NCBI GenBank assembly: GCA_001443455.1
Contig: LDXO01000004.1
Coordinates: forward strand, 73,477 to 137,476
Reading direction: 5' to 3'
DNA length: 64,000 nucleotides
Origin: Deltaproteobacteria bacterium CSP1-8
GTDB lineage: Bacteria; Desulfobacterota; Deferrimicrobia; Deferrimicrobiales; Deferrimicrobiaceae
Part shown: positions 1-9,430 of the stretch, in pieces
Layout: each line of letters opens with the position of its first letter
Numbering within the stretch: the stretch's first letter is position 1
Notes under the pieces: model-generated
The model's input: the letters and a program-made list of their open reading frames with translations, nothing else
Told to the model about the DNA's origin: nothing
Database searches by the model: none
Made by a program: the position numbers and the translations under genes

Positions 1-2
1 AC

Positions 3-104
3 AGGGACGGCAGGGTGTTTCGGCTGCCGTACCGGCTGATGCGCAAGGCGAACCTGGAGGTCACCCAGGAAGAACTATTCGGGAAGGGAACGAGGAGACG
101 ATGA
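3..104 (+). CDS. rimP: Ribosome maturation factor RimP, C-terminal end (partial)
   Basis: The window opens inside a reading frame in the third phase that ends at a TGA overlapping the nusA start as ATGA. About 33 residues are visible, including FRLPYRLMRKANLEV, which resembles the C-terminal SH3-like domain of RimP, a 30S subunit maturation factor. RimP-NusA-YlxR-InfB is a widely conserved order, and the four-base overlap fits translational coupling to nusA. The N-terminal part lies outside the window, so the call rests on this short tail plus position. Confidence 0.75.
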   Translation, partial: RDGRVFRLPYRLMRKANLEVTQEELFGKGTRRR

Positions 105-1378
105 TTCTGGATATCGGACAGATTATCAGCCAGCTGGGGAAGGAAAAGGGGATCGACCGGAGCGTGATCATCGGCGCGATCAAGGACGCCCTCGAAAGCG
201 CGGCGAAGAAGAAGTACGGGATGAACAAGCGGCTCGAGGCCATATACGACGAGGAGGCCGGGGGGTTCGAGGTCCTCGAGTTCAAGACCGTCGTGGACGG
301 GGTGAAGGACCAGGAACTGGAGCTTTCGCTCGCGGAAGCCAGGGAACTGGACCCCGAGTCGCGCCTGGGCGACAGCATCGGGTTCCGGATGAGCACCAAG
401 GATCTGGGGCGGATCGCCGCCCAGACCGCGCGCCAGATCATCATGCAGAAAGTCAAGGATGCCGAGCGGGAGGTGATTTACAACGAGTTCATTACCCGCA
501 AAGGGGAGATCCTCAACGGCATCGTCCAGCGGTACGAGCGCGACACCATCATCGTCGACCTCGGGAGGACGGAGGCCGTGATGCCCCCGTCGGAGCAGAT
601 CCCGAGGGAACGCTACCGGCAGGGCGATCGGATCCGGGCCTATATCAAGGACGTGACCAAGACGACGAGAGGGCCGGAGATCCTGCTGTCCCGTTCCGAC
701 CCGCGGGTGATCCTGAAGCTCTTCGAGCAGGAGGTCCCCGAGGTCTACGAGGGCGTCGTCTCCATTCTGAGCGTGGCGAGGGAGCCGGGGTTCCGCACCA
801 AGATCGCGGTGAAGTCGAAGGAACGGGACGTGGACCCCGTGGGGGCGTGCGTCGGGATGAAGGGGTCCCGGGTCCAGAGTGTCGTGCAGGAACTTCGGGG
901 AGAGAGAATCGACATCATCGCGTGGGACGAGGACCCCGCGAAGTTCGTGTGCAACGCCTTGCAGCCCGCGGAGATCATACGGGTACTCGTGAACGAGTCC
1001 GAAAAGACGATGGAGGTCATCGTCCCCGAGGAGCAGCTTCTCCTGGCCATCGGGAAGCGGGGACAGAACGTGAAACTCGCTTCCAAGCTCGTGGGGTGGC
1101 AGATCGAGGTCCGGGCGGAAGGCCAGGTCGAGGACGCGCTCAAGAGAGCCGAAGGACTGTTCGCACCCAAGAAGGTGGAGGCGGAGGCTCCGAAGGAGGA
1201 GGCCGGGGGGGAGGCGCCCCCGGTGGCGACTGACCCGCAAGCGGCGATTGCGGAGCGGGATGCTCCCGGGAGCACGGCCCGGGAATCGGAAACGCCCAAG
1301 GTCGATGAGGAGGGCGTGGACGTCCCTCCGGCAGGGGAACCCCCAGAGGAGAAGCCGGGGAATGGCTCCGGGTCGTAA
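101..1378 (+). CDS. nusA: Transcription termination/antitermination factor NusA
   Basis: NusA binds RNA polymerase and nascent RNA and modulates pausing, termination and antitermination. The 425-residue product has the N-terminal polymerase-binding domain (about 1-125), an S1 domain (about 133-200, around GIVQRYERDTIIVDLG) and two KH domains (about 230-350; CVGMKGSRVQ and AIGKRGQNVKLASKL are the KH GxxG loops). It ends in an acidic, proline-rich, low-complexity tail of about 70 residues rather than the acidic repeats of the E. coli protein. It starts at an ATG overlapping the rimP stop, and its last 17 bases overlap ylxR. Length and domains are normal. Confidence 0.97.
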   Translation: MILDIGQIISQLGKEKGIDRSVIIGAIKDALESAAKKKYGMNKRLEAIYDEEAGGFEVLEFKTVVDGVKDQELELSLAEARELDPESRLGDSIGFRMSTKDLGRIAAQTARQIIMQKVKDAEREVIYNEFITRKGEILNGIVQRYERDTIIVDLGRTEAVMPPSEQIPRERYRQGDRIRAYIKDVTKTTRGPEILLSRSDPRVILKLFEQEVPEVYEGVVSILSVAREPGFRTKIAVKSKERDVDPVGACVGMKGSRVQSVVQELRGERIDIIAWDEDPAKFVCNALQPAEIIRVLVNESEKTMEVIVPEEQLLLAIGKRGQNVKLASKLVGWQIEVRAEGQVEDALKRAEGLFAPKKVEAEAPKEEAGGEAPPVATDPQAAIAERDAPGSTARESETPKVDEEGVDVPPAGEPPEEKPGNGSGS

Positions 1379-1649
1379 GCGACACCGCCCGCAGCGGTCC
1401 TGCGTGCAATGCGGGGCGAAGAGGGACAAGGAAGGGTTTTTCCGGATCGCGGGGCGGCCCGGGCAAGGCTTTGAGCCGGATCCCGGGGGCAGAAGGCCCG
1501 GCCGGGGGATCTATCTCTGCCGGGAGGCGGGTTGCATCGGGGATTTCGCGCGGAGGGTCCGCACGCCGAAAGGAGCCCGGCGCTTTCGGATGGGCGCGTC
1601 CGCGGTGCTCCTGGCGGACCGCCTGGAAGCGTGGCGGGGCGGGCCTTGA
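1362..1649 (+). CDS. ylxR: YlxR/DUF448 family RNA-binding protein
   Basis: A small basic protein of 95 residues. The ATG at 1362 ([18 protein letters not shown]) is chosen because the family begins with an R-rich segment followed by CxxC; the open frame runs further upstream but only through nusA. Visible family features are the [12 protein letters not shown] segment and the [12 protein letters not shown] motif. YlxR proteins bind RNA, and the Bacillus member (RnpM) was reported to modulate RNase P; that role is not shown here. It overlaps nusA and precedes infB, the usual position for the family. Confidence 0.9.
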   Translation: MAPGRKRHRPQRSCVQCGAKRDKEGFFRIAGRPGQGFEPDPGGRRPGRGIYLCREAGCIGDFARRVRTPKGARRFRMGASAVLLADRLEAWRGGP

Positions 1650-1748
1650 GGAGCAGGCGCCATTTCGCGAAACCGCCCGGGGCGGTGGGTTGCCACCGCG
1701 GGAGGAGTGACGCATGATAGAGAAAAGCACAAAACGCAGGGGGAGTGG

Positions 1749-4217
1749 ATGGAGAAGGTTCGTGTAAGGGAGCTTGCCAAGGAACTCGGGATGAAAAGCA
1801 GCAAGGAGATCCTGCTGTTCCTGGAGCGTATCGGGGAGAAGGGGAAATCCGCGTCGAGCAACATCGATGGCGATGTGGTCGAGAGGGTGCGGACCCACTT
1901 CCGCAAAGGCGCCCCGCCTCCGCCCCCCAGGGAAAAACCGCTGGAGGTGACCCGCGCGGACGGGTCGCTCGAGCGCAAGTCGAGCCGGGTGGTGCTGCGC
2001 AGGAGCGCCCCCGAACCGGAGAAGCCCGCCGAACCGCCCCCCCCCCCGCCGGAGGTCTTGGACCACAAGGCGGAGACCGCGCCGCCGTCCCCCGATATGC
2101 CGCAAGAGCCCCCCGCGGTTCCGGAGGCACTGCAGGCTCCGGCGGTGGTGGAGGAGAAGAAGGCGGAGCCGGAGATCCGGGTCGTGGAAGCCCCGCCCCC
2201 CTCGAAGGCCGAGGAGGAGCGCAAAGAGAAGGAAAAGAAGTGGAAGAAGGCGAAACCGCACGAGAAGAAAGTCCAGAAAGGGGTGCTGAAGAAGCACATC
2301 ATCCAGGAGATCGTCGAGGAACCCGATGTCGCCCCCGTCGTCGAGCAGAAGCCTCCGGCCGAAGCCGAGGCGGTGGTGCGCCAGTTCCAGCCGGTCCGGG
2401 TCCAGAAGAGGAGAGGGAGACTCGCAAGGGAGAAGAAAGCTCCCTCAACCCTCCCGCCGAAGGCGAGCAAGCGCGTGTTCAAGATCGAGGAGGTCATCAC
2501 CGTCGGGGATCTGGCCCACCGTATGGGGATCAAGGCGGGTGAAGTCATCAAGAAGCTGATCGAGATGGGGATGCCCACCACGGTGAACCAGCTCCTCGAC
2601 GCCGACGCGGCGGGTCTTCTCGCCCAGGAGTACGGGTTCGAGGTGGAAAACGTCGCCCCCGAGATGGAAAGCCTCATCGACCAGGAAGCCGATCGGGAGG
2701 AGGACCTCGTTGCCCGGCCGCCCGTGGTAACGATCATGGGCCACGTCGACCACGGGAAGACATCGCTGTTGGACGCGATCCGGGCGAGCCACGTGATCGA
2801 CCAGGAGGCGGGAGGGATCACCCAGCACATCGGCGCGTACGAGGTCGAGCATAACGGACGGTCCCTCGTCATGCTGGACACGCCCGGACATGAGGCGTTC
2901 ACCTCCATGCGGGCGCGCGGGGCCCAGGTGACCGATATCGTGGTGCTGGTGGTGGCGGCCGAAGACGGCGTCATGCCGCAGACCGTGGAGGCGATCGATC
3001 ACGCCAGGGCGGCGGACGTTCCGATCGTCGTGGCGGTGAACAAGATCGACAAGCCGGGCGCGCAGCCCGACCGGATCCGCCAGCAGCTCTCCGATTTCGG
3101 GCTGGTCCCCGAGGAATGGGGCGGCCAGGCGCTGTACGCGAACATCTCCGCGAAGAAGAAGATCGGCATCGACTCCCTGCTCGAACTTGTTCTCCTGCAG
3201 GCGGATATCCTCGAGCTCAAGGCGAATCCCCGCAAGCTCGCCCGGGGGACGGTGATCGAGTCCCGTATCGAGAAAGGGCGCGGCCCGATCGCCACGGTAC
3301 TCGTCCAGGACGGCACCCTGAAGGTCGGGGACCCGGTCGTGACCGGGACCCATTACGGGCGCGTCCGCGCCTTGATCAACCACAAGGGGAAACGGTTGAC
3401 GGAGGCTCTCCCGGGAACCCCGGTCGAGATCCAGGGCCTCAACGGGCTTCCCGCGGCGGGGCAGAAGTTCGCCGTCATGAGGGACGAGCGGACCGCCCGC
3501 CAGATCGCGATGCACCGCCTCGAGAAGGAGCGGGAGAAAGTCGTCGCACGGCCAAGGTTCAGTCTCGAGGAGCTCCATCGCCGGATCGAGGAAGGCGGGT
3601 TGAAGGAACTGAACATCGTCCTGAAGACGGACGTGCAAGGCTCGTTGGAGGCGCTCCAGTTTTCGCTGAACAAGCTCTCCGGCGAGAAGGTCAAGGTGAA
3701 CATCATCCACGCGGGGGCGGGCGGCATCTCCGAATCGGACGTGATGCTCGCCTCGGCCTCCACGGCGGTCATCATCGGGTTCAACGTGCGTCCGGAGCCA
3801 AAGGGTGCGGACCTCGCCGAGCGGGAGCGGGTCGACGTTCGCCTCTACTCGGTCATCTACGACGTGGTGGAGGATATCCGGAAGGCGATGGAAGGGATGC
3901 TCGAGCCCTCCTACCGGGAGATGTCCGTGGGGCGAGCGGAGGTACGGAACACGTTCCACATCTCCCGGCTTGGCACCGTGGCCGGGTGCTTCGTCCTCTC
4001 CGGCAAGATCACCAGGAACGCGCTGGTCAGGCTGCTGCGCGACAACGTGGTCGTCCACGAAGGGAAACTCGCCTCGCTGAAGCGGTTCAAGGACGACGTC
4101 CGCGAAGTGGTGGAAGGGTACGAGTGCGGGCTCGGGCTGGAAAACTTCAACGACATCAAGATCGGCGACCAGATCGAGGCGTTCGTGATGGAGAAGGTCG
4201 TCGGGACCCTTGCGTAG
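1749..4217 (+). CDS. infB: Translation initiation factor IF-2
   Basis: GTPase that delivers initiator tRNA to the 30S subunit. The ATG at 1749 is preferred (AGGGGGAG about 5 bases upstream, and the conserved [11 protein letters not shown] follows at once), giving 822 residues; an in-frame GTG at 1707 has no correctly spaced Shine-Dalgarno sequence. There are two IF2_N modules (about 1-50 and 240-300) separated by a Pro/Glu/Lys-rich linker. The G domain carries [22 protein letters not shown] and NKIDKPGA, and the C-terminal domains are complete. Full length and intact. Confidence 0.97.
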   Translation: MEKVRVRELAKELGMKSSKEILLFLERIGEKGKSASSNIDGDVVERVRTHFRKGAPPPPPREKPLEVTRADGSLERKSSRVVLRRSAPEPEKPAEPPPPPPEVLDHKAETAPPSPDMPQEPPAVPEALQAPAVVEEKKAEPEIRVVEAPPPSKAEEERKEKEKKWKKAKPHEKKVQKGVLKKHIIQEIVEEPDVAPVVEQKPPAEAEAVVRQFQPVRVQKRRGRLAREKKAPSTLPPKASKRVFKIEEVITVGDLAHRMGIKAGEVIKKLIEMGMPTTVNQLLDADAAGLLAQEYGFEVENVAPEMESLIDQEADREEDLVARPPVVTIMGHVDHGKTSLLDAIRASHVIDQEAGGITQHIGAYEVEHNGRSLVMLDTPGHEAFTSMRARGAQVTDIVVLVVAAEDGVMPQTVEAIDHARAADVPIVVAVNKIDKPGAQPDRIRQQLSDFGLVPEEWGGQALYANISAKKKIGIDSLLELVLLQADILELKANPRKLARGTVIESRIEKGRGPIATVLVQDGTLKVGDPVVTGTHYGRVRALINHKGKRLTEALPGTPVEIQGLNGLPAAGQKFAVMRDERTARQIAMHRLEKEREKVVARPRFSLEELHRRIEEGGLKELNIVLKTDVQGSLEALQFSLNKLSGEKVKVNIIHAGAGGISESDVMLASASTAVIIGFNVRPEPKGADLAERERVDVRLYSVIYDVVEDIRKAMEGMLEPSYREMSVGRAEVRNTFHISRLGTVAGCFVLSGKITRNALVRLLRDNVVVHEGKLASLKRFKDDVREVVEGYECGLGLENFNDIKIGDQIEAFVMEKVVGTLA

Positions 4218-4247
4218 ACGGTTGCGGTGGGACGAAGCGGCGGGGGA

Positions 4248-4550
4248 ATGCTGGTCGCGGTGCTGGTGGCTGATCTTCTGTTCCCCGGGTCCGATTCCCT
4301 CAAGGACAAGCGAAGACGGTTGAGCGGCCTGACGGGCCGGATCCGGGCGGGGTTCCCGGTGTCCGTCGCCGAGGTCGGGTTCCAGGACCTGTGGCAGCGG
4401 GGAAGAATCGGTGTCGCCCTCGTCTCGACGGACTCCCGCCTGGCACAGTCGATCCTGGATCGGATCACGGACATGGTCGGACGGGACGGAGAAATCGAGA
4501 TGACCGGGCACCGGATCGAGATCCTCCGGATGGAGGACGGGGAAGCATGA
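4248..4550 (+). CDS. DUF503 family protein (YlxP-like)
   Basis: A 100-residue protein of the DUF503 family, recognisable by the N-terminal pattern LVAVLVADLLFPGSDSLKDK followed by basic residues and a ferredoxin-like fold length. The ATG at 4248 is preferred over a GTG at 4227 because the family starts directly with the hydrophobic strand, and a G-rich stretch precedes it. It lies between infB and rbfA, its usual place, and overlaps rbfA by four bases (ATGA). Its molecular role is not established; position suggests ribosome biogenesis or translation. Confidence 0.9.
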   Translation: MLVAVLVADLLFPGSDSLKDKRRRLSGLTGRIRAGFPVSVAEVGFQDLWQRGRIGVALVSTDSRLAQSILDRITDMVGRDGEIEMTGHRIEILRMEDGEA

Positions 4551-4912
4551 AAGGACGCGGAGATCGTCCGACGCGCGTGGGGGAGAGGATCCGGGAGGAG
4601 GTCTCCCTGATCCTCCAGAACCGGGTGAAGGATCCCGGACTGGGGGGGGTAACCGTCACCGACGTCACCATGACCGTCGACCTGAAGATCGCCCGGGTCC
4701 ACTACTCCGTTCTCGGGGGGGACGAGGAGCGCATCGCGGCCCGGGACGCCCTCGGACGTTCCCGGGGGTACATCCGGAGAGAGCTCGGCAGGGTCTTGCA
4801 GATGCGGTACTCCCCCGACGTTACCTTCCATTACGACACCGCCTTCGAGAGAGGCGCAAGGATCGACCGCCTGCTGCGGGAGGCGACGGAGGGCCCCCCC
4901 CGTGAGGAATGA
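4547..4912 (+). CDS. rbfA: Ribosome-binding factor A
   Basis: RbfA binds immature 30S subunits and aids 16S rRNA 5'-end processing and cold adaptation. The 121-residue product has the family's single KH-type fold with RVGERIREEVSLILQN near the N terminus and VTVTDVTMTVDLKIARVHYS in the core. The ATG at 4547 overlaps the DUF503 stop. The open frame extends far upstream but only as a shadow of DUF503. The stop overlaps the GTG start of nrnA by 11 bases, so the genes are probably coupled. Confidence 0.95.
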   Translation: MKGRGDRPTRVGERIREEVSLILQNRVKDPGLGGVTVTDVTMTVDLKIARVHYSVLGGDEERIAARDALGRSRGYIRRELGRVLQMRYSPDVTFHYDTAFERGARIDRLLREATEGPPREE

Positions 4913-5864
4913 CCTGGATGCGATCTGCCGCCTTTTCCGCGAGAAGGAGCGGTTCCTGATCGCCTGCCACGAGAACCCGGAGGGGGACGCCATCGGGTCC
5001 GAGCTGGCGCTGGCCCTCGCCCTCCGGAAGATCGGCAAGACGGCGACGGTGTTGAACTCGGATCCCGTCCCCGGGAACCTGCTCTTCCTCCCTGGTGCCG
5101 ACACGGTGGTTTTCGACGCGGACGGTTCTTCCCACGAGGTGGCCGTCGTCGTCGACTGCGGGTCGCCTGAGCGGACCGGGCGGGCCCAGGCCGAGCTGCG
5201 GAAGTGCCCGATCATGGTGGACATCGACCATCATCCCACCAACCACGCGCAGGGGGATTACTGCCTGATCGACCCCGGGGTCGCCGCTACCGGCATCCTG
5301 GTGCACCGCATCCTCACGGCCATGGGGGTACCGATCGACCACGACATCGCGGTGAACATCTACGTGGCGGTGTTGACGGACACCGGGTCCTTCCGCTATT
5401 CCAACTCCTCTCCGGAAGCCTTTTCCGTCGCCGGCGACATGGTGCGGATCGGGGTCGACCCCTGGGAGGTGGCGGAACGGGTCTACGAGACCCAGAGCGC
5501 GGAGAGACTCCGGCTGCTCGGGAGGGTCCTGGGATCCCTGGAACTCGCGGCGGGCGGCCGGGTGGCCGCGATCACGACGAGAAAGAAGGACCTCCGCGAT
5601 TTCCTTGCCACGAAGGACCATCTCGAGGGGTTCATCAACTACCCCCGATCCATCTTCGGTGTCGAGGTCGCAGCGGCGTTCCGCGAGGAGGACGCCGGGG
5701 AGTACCGCGTGAGCCTGCGCTCCAAAGGGAAGGTGGACGTGTCCGCCATCGCTTCCGCGCTTGGCGGGGGAGGCCACCGCAACGCCGCGGGCTGCACCGT
5801 CCGGGGATCCCTGGACGAGGTAAAGCGCAAGGTCTTCCGTTTGCTGGGGGATGCTCTTCCGTGA
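4902..5864 (+). CDS. nrnA: Bifunctional oligoribonuclease / pAp phosphatase NrnA (DHH family)
   Basis: DHH/DHHA1 phosphoesterase, 320 residues, expected to degrade very short RNAs and dephosphorylate 3'-phosphoadenosine 5'-phosphate. Metal-binding motifs visible are the N-terminal HENPEGDAIGS, the central VVVDCG and DIDHHPTN (the DHH signature), and the C-terminal DHHA1 motif SALGGGGHRNAAG. The GTG start at 4902 overlaps rbfA, and the stop overlaps the truB start as GTGA. Association with rbfA and truB is common and points to RNA metabolism. A second DHH protein occurs at 58.9 kb as part of a larger fusion. Confidence 0.93.
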   Translation: MRNDLDAICRLFREKERFLIACHENPEGDAIGSELALALALRKIGKTATVLNSDPVPGNLLFLPGADTVVFDADGSSHEVAVVVDCGSPERTGRAQAELRKCPIMVDIDHHPTNHAQGDYCLIDPGVAATGILVHRILTAMGVPIDHDIAVNIYVAVLTDTGSFRYSNSSPEAFSVAGDMVRIGVDPWEVAERVYETQSAERLRLLGRVLGSLELAAGGRVAAITTRKKDLRDFLATKDHLEGFINYPRSIFGVEVAAAFREEDAGEYRVSLRSKGKVDVSAIASALGGGGHRNAAGCTVRGSLDEVKRKVFRLLGDALP

Positions 5865-6757
5865 AGCCGGTCGACGGCGTGATCGTCCTGGACAAGCCGT
5901 CCGGAATCACCTCCTTCCGTGCCGTGGAGCGGGTGGGCCGCGTGTTCCGGGGGAAAAAATGCGGTCACGCGGGGACCCTCGACCCGATCGCCACCGGAGT
6001 GCTGCCCGTCTGCGTGGGCCGGGCCACCAAGATCGCCGGGTACCTGGCGTCCCAGGAGAAGGAGTACGACGTCACTTTCCGGTTCGGGATCGAAACGGAC
6101 ACCGGCGACTCCGCGGGATTGCAGATCGGCGCCACCCCGGGGAAATACGCGCAGGAAGACGCCGTACGGACCGCGGTCAACGGGCTTGTCGGGGAGTGGG
6201 AGCAGGTTCCCCCCGCCTATTCGGCGATCAAGGTGGCCGGGACCCGCGCCTACGCCCTCGCGCGGCAAGGCAAGAAGGTGGAGCTCCCGGGGAGGAAGGT
6301 GAACGTGTACGAGGCCAGGGTACTCTCGTCGTCTCCGGAAGGTTTCCGGGCCTTCCTGCGCTCTTCGAAAGGGTTTTACGTCCGCTCGCTCTCCCGGGAC
6401 CTGGGGAACGCCCTGGGGGTTTCGATGCACGTCTCGGGGCTGCGACGCCTGAGATGCGGCCCTTTCCGGATCGAGGACTCGATCACGCTTGCGGATCTTG
6501 TCGCTGCGGGAAAGCGTGGAGAGGCGGAGGACGCCTTGGTGCCGATCGAGCGCGCCCTTGCCGGCTTCCCGCGGCGGGAGATCCCGGCCGAGGCCGCGGC
6601 TGCCGTGCGGCAGGGCCGGTCGCCCGCCCCGTGGCTCGAGGGGAGACCGGGCGGTAAGGAGGAGGGAGTCGTGCTTCTCACCTCCGGGGAGGAAGGTCCC
6701 GTCGCGCTGGTCACGCGGTCGGCCTCCGGAGGGTGGAAGATTCTGCGGGGCATATGA
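5861..6757 (+). CDS. truB: tRNA pseudouridine(55) synthase TruB
   Basis: Makes pseudouridine 55 in the T loop of tRNAs. The 298-residue product begins at a GTG overlapping the nrnA stop (VKPVDGVIVLDKPSGITSF). The catalytic aspartate lies in GHAGTLDPIATGVLPV, and the KEYDVTFRFG and FYVRSLSRDLG motifs of the family are present. The C-terminal extension ends near RSASGGWKILRGI. It is the last gene of the nusA cluster; rpsO follows after a 93-base gap with its own promoter. Confidence 0.96.
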   Translation: MKPVDGVIVLDKPSGITSFRAVERVGRVFRGKKCGHAGTLDPIATGVLPVCVGRATKIAGYLASQEKEYDVTFRFGIETDTGDSAGLQIGATPGKYAQEDAVRTAVNGLVGEWEQVPPAYSAIKVAGTRAYALARQGKKVELPGRKVNVYEARVLSSSPEGFRAFLRSSKGFYVRSLSRDLGNALGVSMHVSGLRRLRCGPFRIEDSITLADLVAAGKRGEAEDALVPIERALAGFPRREIPAEAAAAVRQGRSPAPWLEGRPGGKEEGVVLLTSGEEGPVALVTRSASGGWKILRGI

Positions 6758-6758
6758 A

Positions 6759-6787
6759 TTTACTTCCCTCCGGGGATGTGGTATAAA
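6759..6787 (+). promoter_or_regulatory. Predicted sigma-70 promoter for rpsO-pnp
   Basis: TTTACT at 6759-6764 and TATAAA at 6782-6787 are separated by 17 bases, matching the sigma-70 consensus at 4/6 and 5/6 positions. It sits just after truB in the only gap of this cluster, 63 bases before the rpsO start. Transcription would start near 6794, leaving a leader of roughly 57 bases. Confidence 0.65.
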
Positions 6788-6850
6788 CGGGGAAAATCTC
6801 CGGCATTTCCATTGTTCGTGATCATGAGAGAAGGAAAAGGAAGGGGAGAA

Positions 6851-7120
6851 ATGAGCGTAGTGACGGAGAAGAAGAAGGACGTCATCGGCAAGTTCCGGCT
6901 GCACGAGTCGGACACCGGATCGCCCGAAGTGCAGATCGCGCTCCTCACGGAGCGGATCAACATGATCACGGATCATCTGAAGACCCACTCCAAGGATTTC
7001 AACTCCCGGCGTGGATTGTTGAAACTGGTCGGGCAGAGGCGGCGCCTGCTCGACTACCTGAAGTCGAAGGAGTCGCTCCGGTACAAAGCCGTTGTGGAAG
7101 CGCTCGGCCTGCGCAAGTAG
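6851..7120 (+). CDS. rpsO: 30S ribosomal protein S15
   Basis: Complete 89-residue S15, a primary 16S rRNA-binding protein of the central domain. The ATG at 6851 is preceded by a strong AGGGGAG, and family motifs include [34 protein letters not shown] and RRRLLDYL. In-frame codons upstream of 6851 belong to the leader. The rpsO-pnp pair is conserved; in E. coli S15 represses its own translation through a leader pseudoknot, but no such fold was established here. Confidence 0.98.
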   Translation: MSVVTEKKKDVIGKFRLHESDTGSPEVQIALLTERINMITDHLKTHSKDFNSRRGLLKLVGQRRRLLDYLKSKESLRYKAVVEALGLRK

Positions 7121-7190
7121 TCGTAAGGAATCCTATCCAACACACCAGAATCCGCCCCATCGGGGGCAGCCAGGAAGGGAATAACGACAA

Positions 7191-9407
7191 GTGGGAAACG
7201 TGTACGAAACGGATATCTCGGGAAGGAAATTATCAATAGAAACCGGTGAGTTGGCCAGGCAGGCGGGCGGGGCGTGTGTGGTGCGGTACGGAGACTCCGT
7301 GGTCCTGGTGACCGCATGCGCTTCCGAAACCCCGCGCCCGGGCATCGACTTCCTTCCTCTCGTGGTCGATTATGTGGAGAAGACCTTCGCCGTCGGTAAG
7401 ATCCCGGGCGGTTTCTTCAAGAGGGAGGGAAGGCTGTCCGAGTTCGAGATCCTCACCTCGAGGATGATCGACCGGCCGATCCGGCCCCTCTTCCCGAAAG
7501 GCTTCTACAACGAGATCCAGGTCATCGCCACGGTCCTCTCGGCAGACAAGGAGAACGACACCGCGGTGCTCGCCATGATCGGGGCCTCCGCGGCCCTCTC
7601 CCTCTCCGGGATCCCCTTCGAAGGCCCGATCGCGGGGGCCCGGGTCGGCAGGATCGACGGAGAGCTGGTCATCAACCCGCGGATCCCCGACCTGGCGCGG
7701 AGCGACCTCAACATCTTCGTCGCCGGCAGCCGGGACGCGATCCTGATGGTGGAGGGCGAGGCCAACGAGGTTCCCGAGGAGGAGGTCCTCGACGCGATCC
7801 TCTTCGCGCACCGGTCCCTGGAACCCGTTCTCGCGCTCCAGGAGAAGATGGCCGGCAGGTGGAGCAAGCCGAGGATCGCCTTCGAGAAGAAGGTGCCCGG
7901 CGAGGAGGATCTTCGCAGGATCTCGGAAGTGGCGGAGAGCGATTTGCGCGCCGCCTACAAAATCCTGGCCAAGCAGGACCGGCGCAAGAGGATCGAGGAG
8001 ATCGCCGAGGCGGTCCGCAACGCATTCCCCGAGGAGGAGCGCCTGGAGAAGGCGTCGCTCATCGCGGGCGCCTTCAAGGAGCTGGAGAAGAAGATCGTCC
8101 GGGGGAAGATCCTTTCCGAGAAGCGCCGGATCGACGGCCGCGGACTTACGGATATCCGGGCCATCACCTGCCAGGTCCGGGTGCTCCCGCGCACCCACGG
8201 TTCGGCCATCTTCACCCGCGGCGAGACCCAGGTTCTCGTCACCTCCACGCTCGGAACCTCCCAGGACGAGCAGCGGATCGATTCCCTTCTGGGCGATTCC
8301 ACCAAGACCTTCATGCTCCACTACAATTTCCCCCCCTTCAGCGTCGGGGAGGTGAAGATGCTGCGCGCCCCGGCCCGACGCGAAGTCGGCCACGGGGCGC
8401 TCGCCGAGCGGGCGGTGTCCAAGGTCCTCCCCGACGAACTCGAGTTTCCCTACACCATCCGCATCGTGTCCGAGGTCCTCGAGTCCAACGGCTCCTCGTC
8501 GATGGCCACCGTGTGCGGCGCCTCCCTGTCGCTCATGGACGCAGGGATCCCCACGAAGGGGAACGTCTCCGGCATCGCCATGGGGCTCATCAAGGAGGGG
8601 GACCGGGTCGCCGTCCTGTCTGACATCTTAGGCGACGAGGACCACCTCGGGGACATGGACTTCAAGGTGGCCGGGACCGCCAAGGGGGTCACGGCGATCC
8701 AGATGGACATCAAGATCGGGGGCGTGAGCCGGGAGATCCTGCTGTCGGCTCTCCGGCAGGCCCGCGAGGGTCGCCTTGCCATCCTCGACAAGATGAACGC
8801 CGTCATCGACAAGCCGCGTTCCGAGCTCTCGCCGTACGCACCGCGCATCTACGTGATGAATGTGAAGCCCGACAAGATCCGCGAAATCATCGGCCCGGGA
8901 GGGAAGGTGATCCGCGGCATCCAGGAGCAGACCGGCGTCAAGATCGACATCGAGGACGACGGGACCGTGAAAATCGCCGCGGTGGACGCGGAGTCCGCGA
9001 GGGCGGCCATCTCCATCATCGAGGGGATCGTGCAGGAGGCGGAAGTCGGCAAAGTCTACACGGGGAGGGTGCGGCGGATCATGGAGTTCGGCGCCTTCGT
9101 GGAACTCTTCCCCGGAACCGACGGGCTCCTCCACATTTCCCAGATCAGCAAAAACCGGGTCCGGGCCGTTTCCGACATCTACAAGGAGGGCGACGAGGTC
9201 ATGGTCCGGGTTCTCGAGATCGACCGGGACGGAAAGATCCGCCTCTCGCACAAGGAGTTCGAGAAGGAAGGAGAAAACCCCGTCACGGAGGGCGAGGGCC
9301 CGGCCGCCGGGGAGGACAGGGCGGTCCGCCCGGAGAAGAGGGCCCGCGAAGGGGAACGCGGGGACCGCGACCGGGACCGCGGAAGCGGGAGGCGGGGGAG
9401 GCGTTAG
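7191..9407 (+). CDS. pnp: Polyribonucleotide nucleotidyltransferase (PNPase)
   Basis: Phosphorolytic 3'-5' exoribonuclease and RNA tailing enzyme, a trimer and degradosome partner. The 738-residue product starts at GTG with AGGAAGGGA upstream. It has two RNase PH domains (about 1-230 and 315-545), a linking helical domain, a KH domain (around IIGPGGKVIRGIQEQTG, about 565-620) and an S1 domain (about 625-695). It ends in an Arg/Glu/Gly-rich tail likely to contact RNA. The 70-base rpsO-pnp gap contains a short GCCCC/GGGGC hairpin without a T run. Confidence 0.97.
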   Translation: MGNVYETDISGRKLSIETGELARQAGGACVVRYGDSVVLVTACASETPRPGIDFLPLVVDYVEKTFAVGKIPGGFFKREGRLSEFEILTSRMIDRPIRPLFPKGFYNEIQVIATVLSADKENDTAVLAMIGASAALSLSGIPFEGPIAGARVGRIDGELVINPRIPDLARSDLNIFVAGSRDAILMVEGEANEVPEEEVLDAILFAHRSLEPVLALQEKMAGRWSKPRIAFEKKVPGEEDLRRISEVAESDLRAAYKILAKQDRRKRIEEIAEAVRNAFPEEERLEKASLIAGAFKELEKKIVRGKILSEKRRIDGRGLTDIRAITCQVRVLPRTHGSAIFTRGETQVLVTSTLGTSQDEQRIDSLLGDSTKTFMLHYNFPPFSVGEVKMLRAPARREVGHGALAERAVSKVLPDELEFPYTIRIVSEVLESNGSSSMATVCGASLSLMDAGIPTKGNVSGIAMGLIKEGDRVAVLSDILGDEDHLGDMDFKVAGTAKGVTAIQMDIKIGGVSREILLSALRQAREGRLAILDKMNAVIDKPRSELSPYAPRIYVMNVKPDKIREIIGPGGKVIRGIQEQTGVKIDIEDDGTVKIAAVDAESARAAISIIEGIVQEAEVGKVYTGRVRRIMEFGAFVELFPGTDGLLHISQISKNRVRAVSDIYKEGDEVMVRVLEIDRDGKIRLSHKEFEKEGENPVTEGEGPAAGEDRAVRPEKRAREGERGDRDRDRGSGRRGRR

Positions 9408-9430
9408 GTGCCAGCGGCGGGCGCGATGTC

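Noticed and set aside
7121..7190. Terminator between rpsO and pnp
   Set aside because: The GCCCC/GGGGC hairpin has a three-base loop and no T run, and rpsO-pnp cotranscription is the rule.
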